Made by a program: the position numbers and the translations under genes. Positions 1 to 8,672 of a stretch of DNA of 64,000 nt are shown here, piece after piece (within the stretch, counting starts at the first letter, position 1; each line of letters starts with the position of its first letter). Source of the DNA: Lewinella sp. W8 (GTDB taxonomy: Bacteria; Bacteroidota; Bacteroidia; Chitinophagales; Saprospiraceae); the NCBI RefSeq assembly GCF_004375085.3, contig NZ_SNAQ03000005.1, positions 216,858 through 280,857 of the forward strand, given 5' to 3'. Under the pieces are notes generated by a model. It was not told the DNA's origin. It did not search any database and saw only the letters and a program-made list of their open reading frames with translations.

Positions 1-609
1 CGGGCAGCTTTTCCGGGAGCCATACTGGAAGAGGAATGGTTGGTGGAGCAATTCGGTGGCTCCAATTTGGGGAACTTTCATGAGTACTTCAATCCCCCGC
101 CCCCCGATCCGGATACCGACCCCAGGCTGTGGGCCGGCACGATAAAAACCTTTCTTGCCGGGGATGTACCACCACTTCCCTCCAACGTCAGACAGGAACG
201 TTCAGAAATGCTGCTGCAGAACTTCCTTCCGGGCGGTGAATGCCAGCCACAGGTGATTGCGGATCATTCGGCGGCCTTCCACGACTGGATACGCCGGGAA
301 TTTCCCGGCGGTAATCTACGGCAGGGAGTAGTAGCGCAAGCCAGGGTTCAGGGTCGTCAAATCAGGTTGTCGGCCGACTGGCTCATCGAGCAAAAGGAAG
401 CGACCACCCTAATCCTTGACGTTTTACTGCCCCACAAGCAGTTCGACCTCCAGCTACGCTACTTACTCGCCCGGGCCAGCTTAATGAAGGAGGTCTTTGC
501 CCACAATGGGATTACCATCAGTCGGTGCTTCCTGCACCACGTCCCGGGAGGTAATCTACGGGAGGTAGCCTTCCACGGGAAGCAGCAATTGAGTCTAAAC
601 CTGATCTAG
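1..609 (+). CDS. C-terminal part of a larger protein, possibly the decayed nuclease domain of an AddA/RecB-like helicase
   Basis: The frame is open from base 1, so the start lies outside the window; a TTG at 40 is available but nothing favours it. About 203 residues are visible, ending 1 bp before mqnB, so the two are probably co-transcribed. The pattern of a strand with an Asp (RLSADWLIE), a strand ending in Asp (LILDVLLP), then a Gln-Leu helix (QFDLQLRYLLARAS) resembles the C-terminal PD-(D/E)XK fold of AddA-type helicase-nucleases. The usual D-x-K is here D-V-L, so a nuclease would be inactive. The phrase PGGNLR occurs twice. Assignment is inference from pattern only; a hypothetical protein is the safe label. 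Confidence 0.4.
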   Translation, partial: RAAFPGAILEEEWLVEQFGGSNLGNFHEYFNPPPPDPDTDPRLWAGTIKTFLAGDVPPLPSNVRQERSEMLLQNFLPGGECQPQVIADHSAAFHDWIRREFPGGNLRQGVVAQARVQGRQIRLSADWLIEQKEATTLILDVLLPHKQFDLQLRYLLARASLMKEVFAHNGITISRCFLHHVPGGNLREVAFHGKQQLSLNLI

Positions 610-610
610 T

Positions 611-1294
611 ATGCGTATCCTGTTGACGGCAGCCACGGTTTTTGAAATTCAGCCCACCATTCAGTGGTTACGCCGGGAGTGCCGGGAAGAACGTGCCAAC
701 GTACTGCATTTTTCCAACGTAACCATCACCGTACTCTTCGGGGGAGTAGGTCAGATGCGGACGGCCTACGCGCTGGGGCATTTTTTCGGAGCACAGGAGG
801 AGCTTCCGGACCTTGCCATTCAGGCCGGGATTGGTGGGGCGCTCGATCCGGAACTATCACTGGGGCAGGTTGTGCAAATAGATTCCGAACGGATGGGCGA
901 CCTTGGGGCTGAGGACAGCGATGGAGAATTGCTTCGGCTTCATGAGCTTGGTTTATCACCGGGGCCGCCCTTCGACGACGGTGGCGTATTGCGGGTACCG
1001 CCGCCCGCCGCGAGTCTCCCCTTTCAATCGTGCGCCGGGATCACCACCAACCGCGCCACGGGGGAGGCTGAAAGTATAGCGCGCTTACGGCGTCAGTTTC
1101 CGGACGCCCAGGTAGAGAGCATGGAGGGGGCAGCCTTTCTTTATGCCTGTCTCACCAACGGCGTTAGCTGCCTTCAGCTACGGTCCATCAGTAATTACGT
1201 AGAGCCCCGGAACCGCGACAAATGGGAAATGGACAAGGCCATTAAGAGCCTGAACATCAGCCTACAAAGCTTACTGGGTGCATTTATCAATTGA
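611..1294 (+). CDS. mqnB: Futalosine hydrolase (MqnB)
   Basis: Nucleosidase of the futalosine route to menaquinone; it releases hypoxanthine from futalosine to give dehypoxanthinyl futalosine, in the cytoplasm. The 227-residue length fits MqnB. Family marks are the Gly-rich GGVGQMRTAYALG strand near residue 45, the IQAGIGGAL segment near 75, the ITTNRATGEA loop, and the phosphorylase-type QVESMEGAAF motif near 170 with the substrate-contacting Glu. The C-terminal RSISNYVEPRNRDKW segment is typical of MqnB and separates it from MTA/SAH nucleosidase. ATG at 611 starts 1 bp after the upstream stop. Menaquinone as the main quinone is expected for Bacteroidota. Confidence 0.85.
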   Translation: MRILLTAATVFEIQPTIQWLRRECREERANVLHFSNVTITVLFGGVGQMRTAYALGHFFGAQEELPDLAIQAGIGGALDPELSLGQVVQIDSERMGDLGAEDSDGELLRLHELGLSPGPPFDDGGVLRVPPPAASLPFQSCAGITTNRATGEAESIARLRRQFPDAQVESMEGAAFLYACLTNGVSCLQLRSISNYVEPRNRDKWEMDKAIKSLNISLQSLLGAFIN

Positions 1295-1598
1295 AGGTAG
1301 GTGGAGTTTCCTTTTCCCGTGCGGTCAGCCGAACAAGCCCGAAAGCCAACCGAATCAGGCTGGGACAACTAACGGCCTTTCCGCAAAAGAATGTGGCGAA
1401 TCGACCTTGTACATTCTCTCCTTCTTTGATGGAGTGGTCGCCTTTCGGGGAAAGGCGACACCAGGCACTTATCCCTAGACGGAGCAAGTGGACACGGTTC
1501 CTGGCACCTGCGCGCAGCGCCCAAATGAACCACCTGCTCTGAAGGAGACCAAGCTTTTTAGTGCATCAGAATGTTTTCTGGCCACAACAACAACTCCT
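1295..1598. other. Gene-free interval with a hairpin and a dispersed repeat
   Basis: No convincing gene lies in these 304 bases; the short open frames disagree with each other and lack family features. A 9-bp stem with a 5-nt loop is seen at 1437-1459 (arms GTCGCCTTT and AAAGGCGAC) without a T-run, so it is not a classical terminator. The 3' half carries one copy of the GCGCAGGTGCCA-type repeat in reverse orientation. Confidence 0.6.
1502..1521 (-). repeat. Dispersed GCGCAGGTGCCA repeat, copy 1
   Basis: Read on the minus strand this is GGCGCTGCGCGCAGGTGCCA, which matches the copy at 63685-63705 except for one extra base there. Confidence 0.6.
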
Positions 1599-1976
1599 AT
1601 GGTACCCTTTACCCTTGACTATCTGGATCACGTGGCCCTCCTGGTGGAGGACCTGGAAAAAAGTGCGGACTGGTATTCGTCCTATCTGGGGCTGCAACGC
1701 GTGACGTTTCCGGAATGGACCCCATTTCCCGTCATGTTGTTGGCGGGAAATAGTGGGATCGCGTTATTTCCCCGGGGAGACAAGCATCCCGCCAGGGGCA
1801 TCAATACGGTAGACCATTTCGCCTTCCGGCTTTCGTTGGAACAATTGGAGGTCGCCAAACGGTACCTGGCCGATGCCGGACTGGAATATGTCGAACAGGA
1901 CCACGTATACTTCCGGTCCATCTACCTCACCGACCCGGACGGCTACCGCGTGGAGCTAACCGCACCCACGACATGA
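1599..1976 (+). CDS. VOC (glyoxalase/bleomycin resistance) family protein
   Basis: Small metal-dependent-fold protein of 125 residues, the usual size for a single-domain VOC protein. The N-terminal LDYLDHVALLVEDLEKSADWY segment is split by the classic pattern: beta strand with His, then a helix whose Asp-Trp-Tyr precedes YLGLQRV. The second half (NTVDHFAFRLS, then YFRSIYLTDPDGYRVEL) supplies the second beta-alpha-beta-beta-beta unit and the typical PDGYxVEL end with a Glu ligand. The His in HV and in DHFAF are likely metal ligands. The ATG at 1599 was chosen because upstream codons in the same frame look non-coding. Substrate is unknown; such proteins include dioxygenases, isomerases and fosfomycin or bleomycin resistance proteins. 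Confidence 0.8.
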   Translation: MVPFTLDYLDHVALLVEDLEKSADWYSSYLGLQRVTFPEWTPFPVMLLAGNSGIALFPRGDKHPARGINTVDHFAFRLSLEQLEVAKRYLADAGLEYVEQDHVYFRSIYLTDPDGYRVELTAPTT

Positions 1977-2036
1977 CCCTACGGAACCTTTCTGGTGGAA
2001 AGTTCACGTCCCGATCCATCATGATTGGGAAGGCCG

Positions 2037-2561
2037 TTATTTCTTACCGAGCCCGTTCAGGTATTCCTGGTAGGTCTTGCTCCGGTAATGCTCATCCCGG
2101 ATAAAGGCCAACTCGTGGATGAAGCGGTCGGCCGGCTTGAAGCCCGGACTGATAGAGATCCGGGAGCGAGATTCATCCAGGTATACGAGGCTGGGGTAGC
2201 TCATTCTTCCGTCCAGTAAAGCGACGGCCAGTTCGTGTGCGCCCCGGCGACCGTAACTCTGGTTGAAGTTGAAGGTGTGGCCATCGTAGGTGATTTTGGC
2301 CCGCTGTTCGGCGTCCAGTTTAACGGCGTAGAAGTTGTTGGAGATGTACTCCGCGATTTTTGGGTCCGCGAATACCGTTTTGTCCATTTTTTTGCAGTAC
2401 CCACACCAATCGGTGTAGACGTCCACCAGGATTTTTTTGGGCTGTTGCCGGTGTTTGGCAATAGCCTCTTCCCAACTCAGCCATTTGACCTGAGCGAAGG
2501 AAACGTTGGTGGCAAAAAAGAGGAAAAACAGTGTTAGTAGTGAGAGACGGGGAATAGTCAT
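2037..2561 (-). CDS. Secreted thioredoxin-fold protein (WCGYCKK)
   Basis: 174 residues with a hydrophobic signal peptide ending at about VSFAQ (residue 24), so it is exported. The thioredoxin motif DWCGYCKK puts the redox cysteines at 53 and 56, followed by a KMDKTVF segment and a cis-Pro loop (MSYPSLVYLDE). This is the DUF255/SoxW-like thioredoxin type found in Bacteroidota periplasm, probably a disulfide reductase of other envelope proteins. The start was placed at MTIPRLSLL because a signal peptide begins there; a longer frame to 2600 adds 13 residues that mask the signal. It lies downstream of porP on the same strand, 152 bp away. Confidence 0.8.
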   Translation of the reverse strand: MTIPRLSLLTLFFLFFATNVSFAQVKWLSWEEAIAKHRQQPKKILVDVYTDWCGYCKKMDKTVFADPKIAEYISNNFYAVKLDAEQRAKITYDGHTFNFNQSYGRRGAHELAVALLDGRMSYPSLVYLDESRSRISISPGFKPADRFIHELAFIRDEHYRSKTYQEYLNGLGKK

Positions 2562-2713
2562 ACTAAAAGGAAAAATTGGGCACGACGATAAGGACATCAA
2601 TACCGGTGTAAAAGTCTGATTCTAGCTTTCTGACGATGCGTGCTGAGGACACACAGGAGTCAATACATTTCGCAAAATAGGGTACCGACGGATAATTTCC
2701 TCTTGCGAAAAGC

Positions 2714-3772
2714 TTAAAACTGCGGACAAGGGACAGCTTCGTCGTCGTCGGCCTGCCCCGTATAGGAGAGGTTGATCTCAAAAGCTCCCTGGTGTCGACG
2801 ACTGGTTTGCAGGCCATTAAGTCCAATATCGTAACTGAACCCGAGGAGGAAACTATTGATTTCAATCCCCACCATACCCACGGCACTATCCAGGGCAAAA
2901 TCTTCTTCGCCCGTGATCATCCTGGCGTGTGCGCCGAGGTGAAAGGCGGCTCCGTTGACGTCATTGATCAAAAACCGCAGGTTGGTCCCGGCGTTGGCGA
3001 CCCGATGGGGCCCCTGGGAAAAGCCGTAGACCCGGGGGCTGAGCAGCACTTCGCGGGTCAGGGGAATGCGCAAGTTCAGGTAAGCGGAGTACCGACGGTA
3101 CAGCAGGTTGGTTACCTCAATATCTTCCCCCTGCGTGGCTTCGGCGAAAAAGCTCTGTTCGGGTTCATTGACGTGGTGCATGGCTGCTCCCAAGAAGATG
3201 GCCGTACGATTCCGGGGAGCGTTGCTGTAGTTGAGGCCAATCTGATAATCGCCGAAGGCGTAGTTATTGACCGGCAATTCTTCTCCCGTAGCGCCCTCGA
3301 TGAAAACTCCGGTACCATCAAATTCATCCTCAAAGGTGAGCTGATCGTAGCTTACATTACGCTGTACCACGCCCAGTTGCACCCCCAGGCTGAGGTACTG
3401 ATTGTTTTTGGGGTCGAGTGATTTGTGAAAGGCTCCCCCCACCATGATCTGGTTGACGCTGTAGTTAATTTCCGAAACCCGGTCGCTGGCGAAGAGGACA
3501 CCTACGCCAAAGGCGTCCTTGAACTGTCTTTTTCCGGGATTGACGTAGTAATGGAAGTCGGCCGCAAAGGCGGTGGTGGAATAGGGGGTCTCCAAAGTTT
3601 GTGCCCACTGGCTGCGGGTACTTACGCCCACCCGGTACCGTCCCGGGAAGAGCCCGGTGAGCGCGGGGTTGAGGGAAAGGGGGGAATTGAAGTACTGGGA
3701 GAAATGCAAATCCTGGCCAGAAACTTCATTGACGGACAACAACAGGAGTAAAAAGAAGAAAAAATGCTTCAT
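2714..3772 (-). CDS. PorP/SprF family type IX secretion outer membrane protein
   Basis: 352 residues. A signal peptide (MKHFFFFLLLLLSV) is followed by QDLHFSQYFNSPLSLNPALTG, the start of the PorP/SprF family split here by its NPALTG box, and by repeated amphipathic strands ending with an aromatic-rich C-terminal region typical of a beta-barrel (SFLLGFSYDIGLNGL). Family members sit in the outer membrane and partner type IX secretion or gliding proteins, often next to a large substrate. Here it is solitary: neither neighbour is a large adhesin or a gld/por gene. MPL at 3781 is an alternative start. Which T9SS substrate it serves is unknown. Confidence 0.85.
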   Translation of the reverse strand: MKHFFFFLLLLLSVNEVSGQDLHFSQYFNSPLSLNPALTGLFPGRYRVGVSTRSQWAQTLETPYSTTAFAADFHYYVNPGKRQFKDAFGVGVLFASDRVSEINYSVNQIMVGGAFHKSLDPKNNQYLSLGVQLGVVQRNVSYDQLTFEDEFDGTGVFIEGATGEELPVNNYAFGDYQIGLNYSNAPRNRTAIFLGAAMHHVNEPEQSFFAEATQGEDIEVTNLLYRRYSAYLNLRIPLTREVLLSPRVYGFSQGPHRVANAGTNLRFLINDVNGAAFHLGAHARMITGEEDFALDSAVGMVGIEINSFLLGFSYDIGLNGLQTSRRHQGAFEINLSYTGQADDDEAVPCPQF

Positions 3773-3856
3773 AAGGGGCACTTGGGGGGGCGAATTTACG
3801 CGCTCTTGCCATTGCCAACGGGAATTTAACGACCCTTATTTTATATTAGCCGATCT

Positions 3857-4717
3857 ATGGTCCACTCCTACGCGCTGGGTCGTTATACGGCAGCGGCAAT
3901 TCGTGCATCGGCAAAAGCCAAATCTGAGCTTACCTCCCAACTGCTACTGGGGGAACCCGTTTCGGTGATCGATCCCGGAAAAACCTACTGTAAGATTCGT
4001 TGCAGTGACGATGACTTCGAGGGGTACATCCGGACCGACCAACTGCTGGAGGTGGACGAAAGTACCTTCCGGCGCCAACGGGACAACCCCGCCTTTGCGT
4101 TAGATCCCTACGCCATCCTGATGGGGGACCGCCTCGGGCTGCCCGTGACCTTCGGGGCACGACTACCGGAGTTTGACGGAATGCGACTGCGCCATGGTCA
4201 CCAAATTTTCAGCTATTCCGGGCAGGCCGCCCTTAGTGAAGACCTGCGGATGGAAGCGGAGTTACTCATCCGCTTTGCTCGCCGCTGGCTCTACGCTCCG
4301 GAACTTTCCGGAGGACGCACGCCCACCGGAGTAGACGCTGCGGCCCTGGTGCAACTGGTGGCCCGCCTGATCAACATCAAGCTCCCGCGTACCGCAGAAG
4401 CGATGAGCCAACACGGCCGTATGGTTGACTTTGTGGTACAGGCTCAGGCCGGTGATCTGGCCTTTTTTGATAACCGGAAGGGGCAGATTGACCACGTAGG
4501 CATCCTACTGCCGGATAGTCAGATTCTCCACGTAAACGACTGTGTCCGAATTGATGCCGTGGACCACTACGGCATTTTCAACTACGAACGTGGTAAGTAC
4601 ACCCATCGGCTCCGGATCGTAAAACGGCTGCTCCCCGACCAAGATGTTCCCAACGTACTACAACGTAAACGGCGGAAGCAAGAGGAGCCCGATGAGAACC
4701 AGATGGTAATTTTTTAG
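3857..4717 (+). CDS. SH3 plus NlpC/P60-like protein lacking the catalytic cysteine
   Basis: 286 residues: an N-terminal bacterial SH3-like region (about 1-80, VSVIDPGKTYCKIRC then GYIRTDQLL), a middle SH3-like linker, and an NlpC/P60 fold from about 130. NlpC/P60 enzymes cut peptidoglycan stem peptides with a Cys-His-polar triad. The Cys box, normally G-x-D-C-S-G, reads GVDAAALVQL here, so residue 161 is Ala (codon GCT). The His box is intact (GQIDHVGILL, His213). There is no signal peptide visible. So this is either a non-catalytic binding or regulatory paralogue, or an enzyme using another residue. No frameshift or decay is visible elsewhere. Confidence 0.75.
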   Translation: MVHSYALGRYTAAAIRASAKAKSELTSQLLLGEPVSVIDPGKTYCKIRCSDDDFEGYIRTDQLLEVDESTFRRQRDNPAFALDPYAILMGDRLGLPVTFGARLPEFDGMRLRHGHQIFSYSGQAALSEDLRMEAELLIRFARRWLYAPELSGGRTPTGVDAAALVQLVARLINIKLPRTAEAMSQHGRMVDFVVQAQAGDLAFFDNRKGQIDHVGILLPDSQILHVNDCVRIDAVDHYGIFNYERGKYTHRLRIVKRLLPDQDVPNVLQRKRRKQEEPDENQMVIF

Positions 4718-4722
4718 GTCAA

Positions 4723-5430
4723 TCACGAACGGGCCTCCATGATCATCTTCACGGCCTCCTCCATGGAGTCGGGCTGCAGGTAGCCGGTGTGTTCGGTCTC
4801 CTCTACCCTTTCGTGATGCCAGGTGTATTCGTGGGGCAAGTGCAGCGCCCGGCCACCGGCCGCAAGCACGGGTAACACATCACTGCGCAGGCTGTTGCCA
4901 ATCATCAGGAACTTTGCGGGATCAATCGCGTGTCGTTGCAGGATATCACGGTAAGTTGCTTCATTCTTTTCGGAAACAATTTCAACTACGGGAAAACGAT
5001 CGGCCAGACCACTGCGGGCCAGTTTGTTCTCCTGATCGAAAAGGTCACCTTTGGTGATGACCATAATTGAAAAGTGGTCTTCCAGGGTCATAACCGCTTC
5101 CCGCACGTAGGGCAACAAATCGATTGGGTGGAGAAGCATTTCTTTACCCAGATCAATAATCCGCTGGATATCTGCACCGGAGATTTGCTGATGGGAAATT
5201 TCCAGTGCCGTTTCAATCATGGACAACACGAACCCCTTTACGCCGTACCCAAAAATCTTCAGGTTCTCCCGTTCGAAGCGGTATAGCTCCTGTTCCAGAT
5301 CCATTCCAGGGGTCATAAAGGGCTCGAGCAACTCGAGGCACCGGGCCTTGGCGTCCACGAAGATGTGTTCATGGCCCCAAAGGGTATCGTCCGCGTCAAA
5401 AGCAATGTGGGTTAATCCGTCTAGTTTCAT
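4723..5430 (-). CDS. HAD superfamily hydrolase
   Basis: 235-residue cytoplasmic phosphatase-like protein. Motif I is FDADDTLWG with nucleophile Asp12 and acid/base Asp14; motif II is the VITKG strand; motif III/IV is the MIGNSLRSDVLP segment with the Asp that binds magnesium. The helical cap sits between motif I and II (subclass I). Substrate cannot be predicted from sequence. It converges on the NlpC/P60-like gene with 5 bp between stops and is transcribed from a promoter in the 5431-5663 gap. Confidence 0.75.
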   Translation of the reverse strand: MKLDGLTHIAFDADDTLWGHEHIFVDAKARCLELLEPFMTPGMDLEQELYRFERENLKIFGYGVKGFVLSMIETALEISHQQISGADIQRIIDLGKEMLLHPIDLLPYVREAVMTLEDHFSIMVITKGDLFDQENKLARSGLADRFPVVEIVSEKNEATYRDILQRHAIDPAKFLMIGNSLRSDVLPVLAAGGRALHLPHEYTWHHERVEETEHTGYLQPDSMEEAVKMIMEARS

Positions 5431-5488
5431 CGGGAGGGATACTTTTCGGGGTAGTTTTTTCGTGCTCCTACCCCTTCATTCGGAAGCG

Positions 5489-5496
5489 CAAAGGTA
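5489..5496 (-). promoter_or_regulatory. Candidate -7 box TACCTTTG for the HAD gene
   Basis: On the minus strand this is TACCTTTG, a perfect match to the Bacteroidota sigma-A -7 element TAnnTTTG, 59 bp before the HAD start codon. A clear -33 TTG at the usual spacing is not visible, which lowers confidence. Confidence 0.4.
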
Positions 5497-5663
5497 AACG
5501 GTGCAACCAACTATGCTCTCCTCTTCTCGATGCAGGCCCATCAATCCCTAACCCAACGATTGAGTTAAGCTACCGGACCTTGAGAATATTTATTGATGGG
5601 GAAGGTAAGGCCAGCTGACGCAAATGTTAATTAACCACTACATTAGCTTCACTAAAGGCTACA

Positions 5664-6200
5664 ATGAGACGACAAACCACCCTCACACTACTACTGCTGG
5701 TACTGGCCGGCATTTTACTCACTGGTTGCAACACCCTTCGAAAACAAACCATTGAGGATTTCGGAGACGAACCGGTAAGTACGTTCATTCTCGTACGGCA
5801 TGCGGAGAAAGATTACGGAGCAGACCCCGTGCTCACGGTTCAGGGGACTGCCCGGGCAGAGCGACTGATGGAAATTCTCAAGAATACGGATTTGGACGCC
5901 GTGTACAGTACCCAAACGCGCCGGACCATGGCTACCGGACAACCGACGGCGAATGACCATGACCTCAACATTATCCCTTACGATCCAAGTATGCTGGAAT
6001 TCTTCTCCAAGGAACTCCGACGGCTTTACAAGGGTAAAACCGTTTTGGTCGTGGGCCACAGTAACACGACTCCGGCCCTGGCCAACCATTTGACCCAGAC
6101 TAATCAGTTTCCCCGCTTCAGTGAGCTGGATTATACCAATCTGTACGTCGTTACCCTGCCCCGTATCGGGAAACCCCGGGTTCTGAAAATGCGATACTAA
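5664..6200 (+). CDS. Histidine phosphatase (phosphoglycerate-mutase-like) lipoprotein
   Basis: 178 residues with a lipoprotein signal: hydrophobic core then LLTGC, lipid-modified Cys22. The histidine phosphatase signature is FILVRHAEKD (phospho-acceptor His46), with the second catalytic His132 in VVGHSNTTPAL and Arg residues at QTRRTMAT. The domain is short but contains all expected elements of the SixA/PGAM branch. Being a lipoprotein it probably hydrolyses phosphoesters in the periplasm. The start ATG follows an AAAGG-type stretch. It precedes the DUF819 gene by 3 bp and is probably co-transcribed. Confidence 0.8.
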   Translation: MRRQTTLTLLLLVLAGILLTGCNTLRKQTIEDFGDEPVSTFILVRHAEKDYGADPVLTVQGTARAERLMEILKNTDLDAVYSTQTRRTMATGQPTANDHDLNIIPYDPSMLEFFSKELRRLYKGKTVLVVGHSNTTPALANHLTQTNQFPRFSELDYTNLYVVTLPRIGKPRVLKMRY

Positions 6201-6203
6201 GCA

Positions 6204-7337
6204 GTGCCTTCTGTATCTCTATTGTTCAGTCTTGCACTCTGTATCGGCTTCCCGCTGTTTGCCCGGTACGGTGAGCGTACGAAGCTTTTCCCCACCTGGC
6301 TGAGCTCCATTATTGCCTGTTACGGCATCGGCATCATCGTCAGCAATTTTCGTCTGTGGCCGGTTAGTGGAGAAGACATGAAGCTGGTGGCCGGGATTAG
6401 TATGTTTCTCGGACTCCCCTTACTCCTGTTTGCCGTGCGGATCCGGGAAAGCATCCGGTACGCCGGTAGTATGCTACTTGCTTTTGGTTTGTGTTGTTTG
6501 GCGGGATTATTGTGCACGACGTTGGTGGGCCTCTATATGTCGGGAAAAATCGCCGACGCGCCGACCATTGCCGGCATGTTGGTGGGCCTCTACACGGGGG
6601 GAACGCCAAACGTGCAGGCCATTGGTATTGCCCTTAATGCTCCGGAGGACTATCTCGTCCTCATTCAGGCGGCCGACGTCCTGCTCGGAGGGAGCTATTT
6701 ATTGGGGCTGATTACTTTTCTACCACCGATTTACGCGAAGATTTTTCGCCCTACTTCGGAGCCAGATACCCAGTCCACTGACGGCGGACAAAATTTCATG
6801 GAGCGCATCCCCTTTCCAAAACAAATGGTCCAACTCGTTATTGGTGTCCTAGTTACTGCGGCAAGCGCAGGGCTGTGCTATCTCCTCACGGGAGGGTTGG
6901 AGGATAATACGGCGCTCATCCTGATTCTCACCACTTTATCGCTATTCGTCTCGGTATCGGTAATACCCAAGAAAATAGGAAACTCTTATCCGTTGGGGGA
7001 GTACTTTATTCTGGTGTTCTGTGTGGCCATCGGTTTGCTGGCAGATTTCCGTGAACTTGCGGCTAATGGGATGGACTTACTGTACTTCTCCGCCTGGGCC
7101 CTGGTCACCACAACCCTATTGCATTTATTGCTGTGCAAAATATTCCGCGTGGATCGGGATACCGTAATTCTGAGTTACGTGGCTGGATTTTATGGTCCCG
7201 TATTCGTAGTACAGGTGGCTGCGGCCCTGCGTAATAAACACTTGCTGGCCGCCGGCATTGCGGTGAGTTTACTGGGCTTCGGCATTGGCAATTATTTAGG
7301 CATATCCGTTGCCTACTTAATTGAGACCTTCGGTTAA
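6204..7337 (+). CDS. DUF819 family multi-pass membrane protein
   Basis: 377 residues, about ten hydrophobic segments distributed through the whole length, starting directly with SVSLLFSLALCIGFPLF. The conserved GLYTGGTPNVQAIG loop near residue 130 with its Gly-Gly-Thr-Pro-Asn is characteristic of DUF819 (YjcL-like) proteins, whose transport substrate is unknown. The start is GTG at 6204, 3 bp after the upstream stop, which implies translational coupling to the histidine phosphatase lipoprotein. The stop overlaps the stop of the convergent gene at 7334 by 4 bp. Confidence 0.8.
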   Translation: MPSVSLLFSLALCIGFPLFARYGERTKLFPTWLSSIIACYGIGIIVSNFRLWPVSGEDMKLVAGISMFLGLPLLLFAVRIRESIRYAGSMLLAFGLCCLAGLLCTTLVGLYMSGKIADAPTIAGMLVGLYTGGTPNVQAIGIALNAPEDYLVLIQAADVLLGGSYLLGLITFLPPIYAKIFRPTSEPDTQSTDGGQNFMERIPFPKQMVQLVIGVLVTAASAGLCYLLTGGLEDNTALILILTTLSLFVSVSVIPKKIGNSYPLGEYFILVFCVAIGLLADFRELAANGMDLLYFSAWALVTTTLLHLLLCKIFRVDRDTVILSYVAGFYGPVFVVQVAAALRNKHLLAAGIAVSLLGFGIGNYLGISVAYLIETFG

Positions 7338-8047
7338 CCTGCTCCCAGGTACTTAGCGCGTGCCCGTTGCAGTTCCCGCAGGCGGTCTTCCAGCTCCCGC
7401 GAACGTCGGCTCTTCTCTTCGGCGGTATCTAACTCATCCGCTACTTCCTCCCGTTCCTTTTCAATCTTTCGCTGCAGCTTGGCGATCTTCTCTTCGTACT
7501 TTCTGATTTTTTTGCATGCTTTATCCGCATCATCGGTTGCGTCTTGCCCATCATCCCGAATATCGTCCAATTCCTTTCTCACCTCTTCCATTTGTTCATC
7601 GAAATAACGGGAGTAGAAGTACTGGTAAAATTCTTCCAGGATTCCTTCGGTTGCCCGGTAGGCGGTAGCATGGTTTTGGCTCGTCACCACATCGTTCTCG
7701 GCAAAGACAACGGAGGCGCTGACCGTAGTGGAACGACCAGATTCCGCAGCCTTCAGGTATAGGTCAAAATTCTTATCGCTGATCCTGGGAAGGCCAACTT
7801 GTTCTGCGCTTAGCGCCAGTGCATTTTTATCCTTATCGAATTTATCTACATCAATTTCATAGCGGTCATCCCAGAAGTCTTCAAGGTAATCTGCCACCAA
7901 ATCGTAAGAAGCGTCAATGGACACATTAAGGCTATTGTAGCGCTCCTTTTTAAATTCCGTGTAGCCCTCAGTTACTAAATTTCTGCTTTGAGCAAAGGAG
8001 AAAACTGAGATCAAGAGAAAAGCCAGAAGAAGCAGGGTACGTGCCAT
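7334..8047 (-). CDS. Secreted coiled-coil protein of unknown function
   Basis: 237 residues. A signal peptide (MARTLLLLAFLLISVFSFAQ) is followed by a globular alpha/beta part to about residue 150 and a highly charged C-terminal region (from KACKKIRKYEEKIAKLQRK onwards) that reads as a long coiled coil with heptad Leu/Ile/Val. No known family was recognised. ATG at 8047 was chosen over 8065 because it begins the signal peptide. It is the last of a run of minus-strand envelope or stress genes; 63 bp separate it from the DUF2383-like gene upstream. Confidence 0.65.
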   Translation of the reverse strand: MARTLLLLAFLLISVFSFAQSRNLVTEGYTEFKKERYNSLNVSIDASYDLVADYLEDFWDDRYEIDVDKFDKDKNALALSAEQVGLPRISDKNFDLYLKAAESGRSTTVSASVVFAENDVVTSQNHATAYRATEGILEEFYQYFYSRYFDEQMEEVRKELDDIRDDGQDATDDADKACKKIRKYEEKIAKLQRKIEKEREEVADELDTAEEKSRRSRELEDRLRELQRARAKYLGAG

Positions 8048-8110
8048 GGAATTAATGTTTAACAACAGTGGTTTAAACGTGTTGGTATGGTAAAAATATT
8101 CAAACTCGGA

Positions 8111-8623
8111 CTACAGGTCAGAAGACCGGGTTTTGACGTCGAGATTACGTTGTTGCGGCACGGTACGGAATCGTTCGGTCCGGCGAACAAATTCCAGGAC
8201 CGTTTCCAGTTGCTCGTTCAGCACTTCCCGGGCGAAATCCAATACTTTATCGTTATGCAAAATCTCCCGGTAGGCCTTTAAGGTAGCGTTTTCATTCTGC
8301 ATGGTAAGGTCCGCTAGATAGGAAAGATTCTTTTCTCCGATTGCGCGGACTACGGCGGAACGCTTAGACCTGAAAATACTCATACTACTCTTTGTTGGCG
8401 TATGAGCAGTTCCCGGCATATCCATAATCAACTTATTCAGCTTCACTTGCAAGACGGTCCGATAGGCAGCCAATTCACTAAAATAATCTGCTCCGGCGGG
8501 AAAAAACGCAGCAATTTCATCAGCGATCTGTTGGTAATCCGTGGCACTCTGACTGTGCAAACTTGCCAGGGTTACGAGACTGGCTTCGGTGCCTTCCGGG
8601 CGGATTTCATATGGGGGTTTCAT
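8111..8623 (-). CDS. DUF2383/PA2169-like four-helix protein
   Basis: 170 residues, all predicted helix, no signal peptide. The final third (NATLKAYREILHND, then FAREVLNEQLETVLEFVRR) has the ferritin-like pattern of the DUF2383 family: an AYxxxL helix, a short break, then a helix ending in a basic charge cluster. Family members are four-helix bundles induced by stress in many bacteria; no activity is established. Neighbours are a DUF2945 protein, a coiled-coil lipoprotein and MscS, which fits a stress role. Family membership is from pattern memory, not a search. Confidence 0.55.
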   Translation of the reverse strand: MKPPYEIRPEGTEASLVTLASLHSQSATDYQQIADEIAAFFPAGADYFSELAAYRTVLQVKLNKLIMDMPGTAHTPTKSSMSIFRSKRSAVVRAIGEKNLSYLADLTMQNENATLKAYREILHNDKVLDFAREVLNEQLETVLEFVRRTERFRTVPQQRNLDVKTRSSDL

Positions 8624-8672
8624 AAAAATTTGATTTTCCTGGTTAAATAAATGTTGGGGTATCCCGGCAGCG

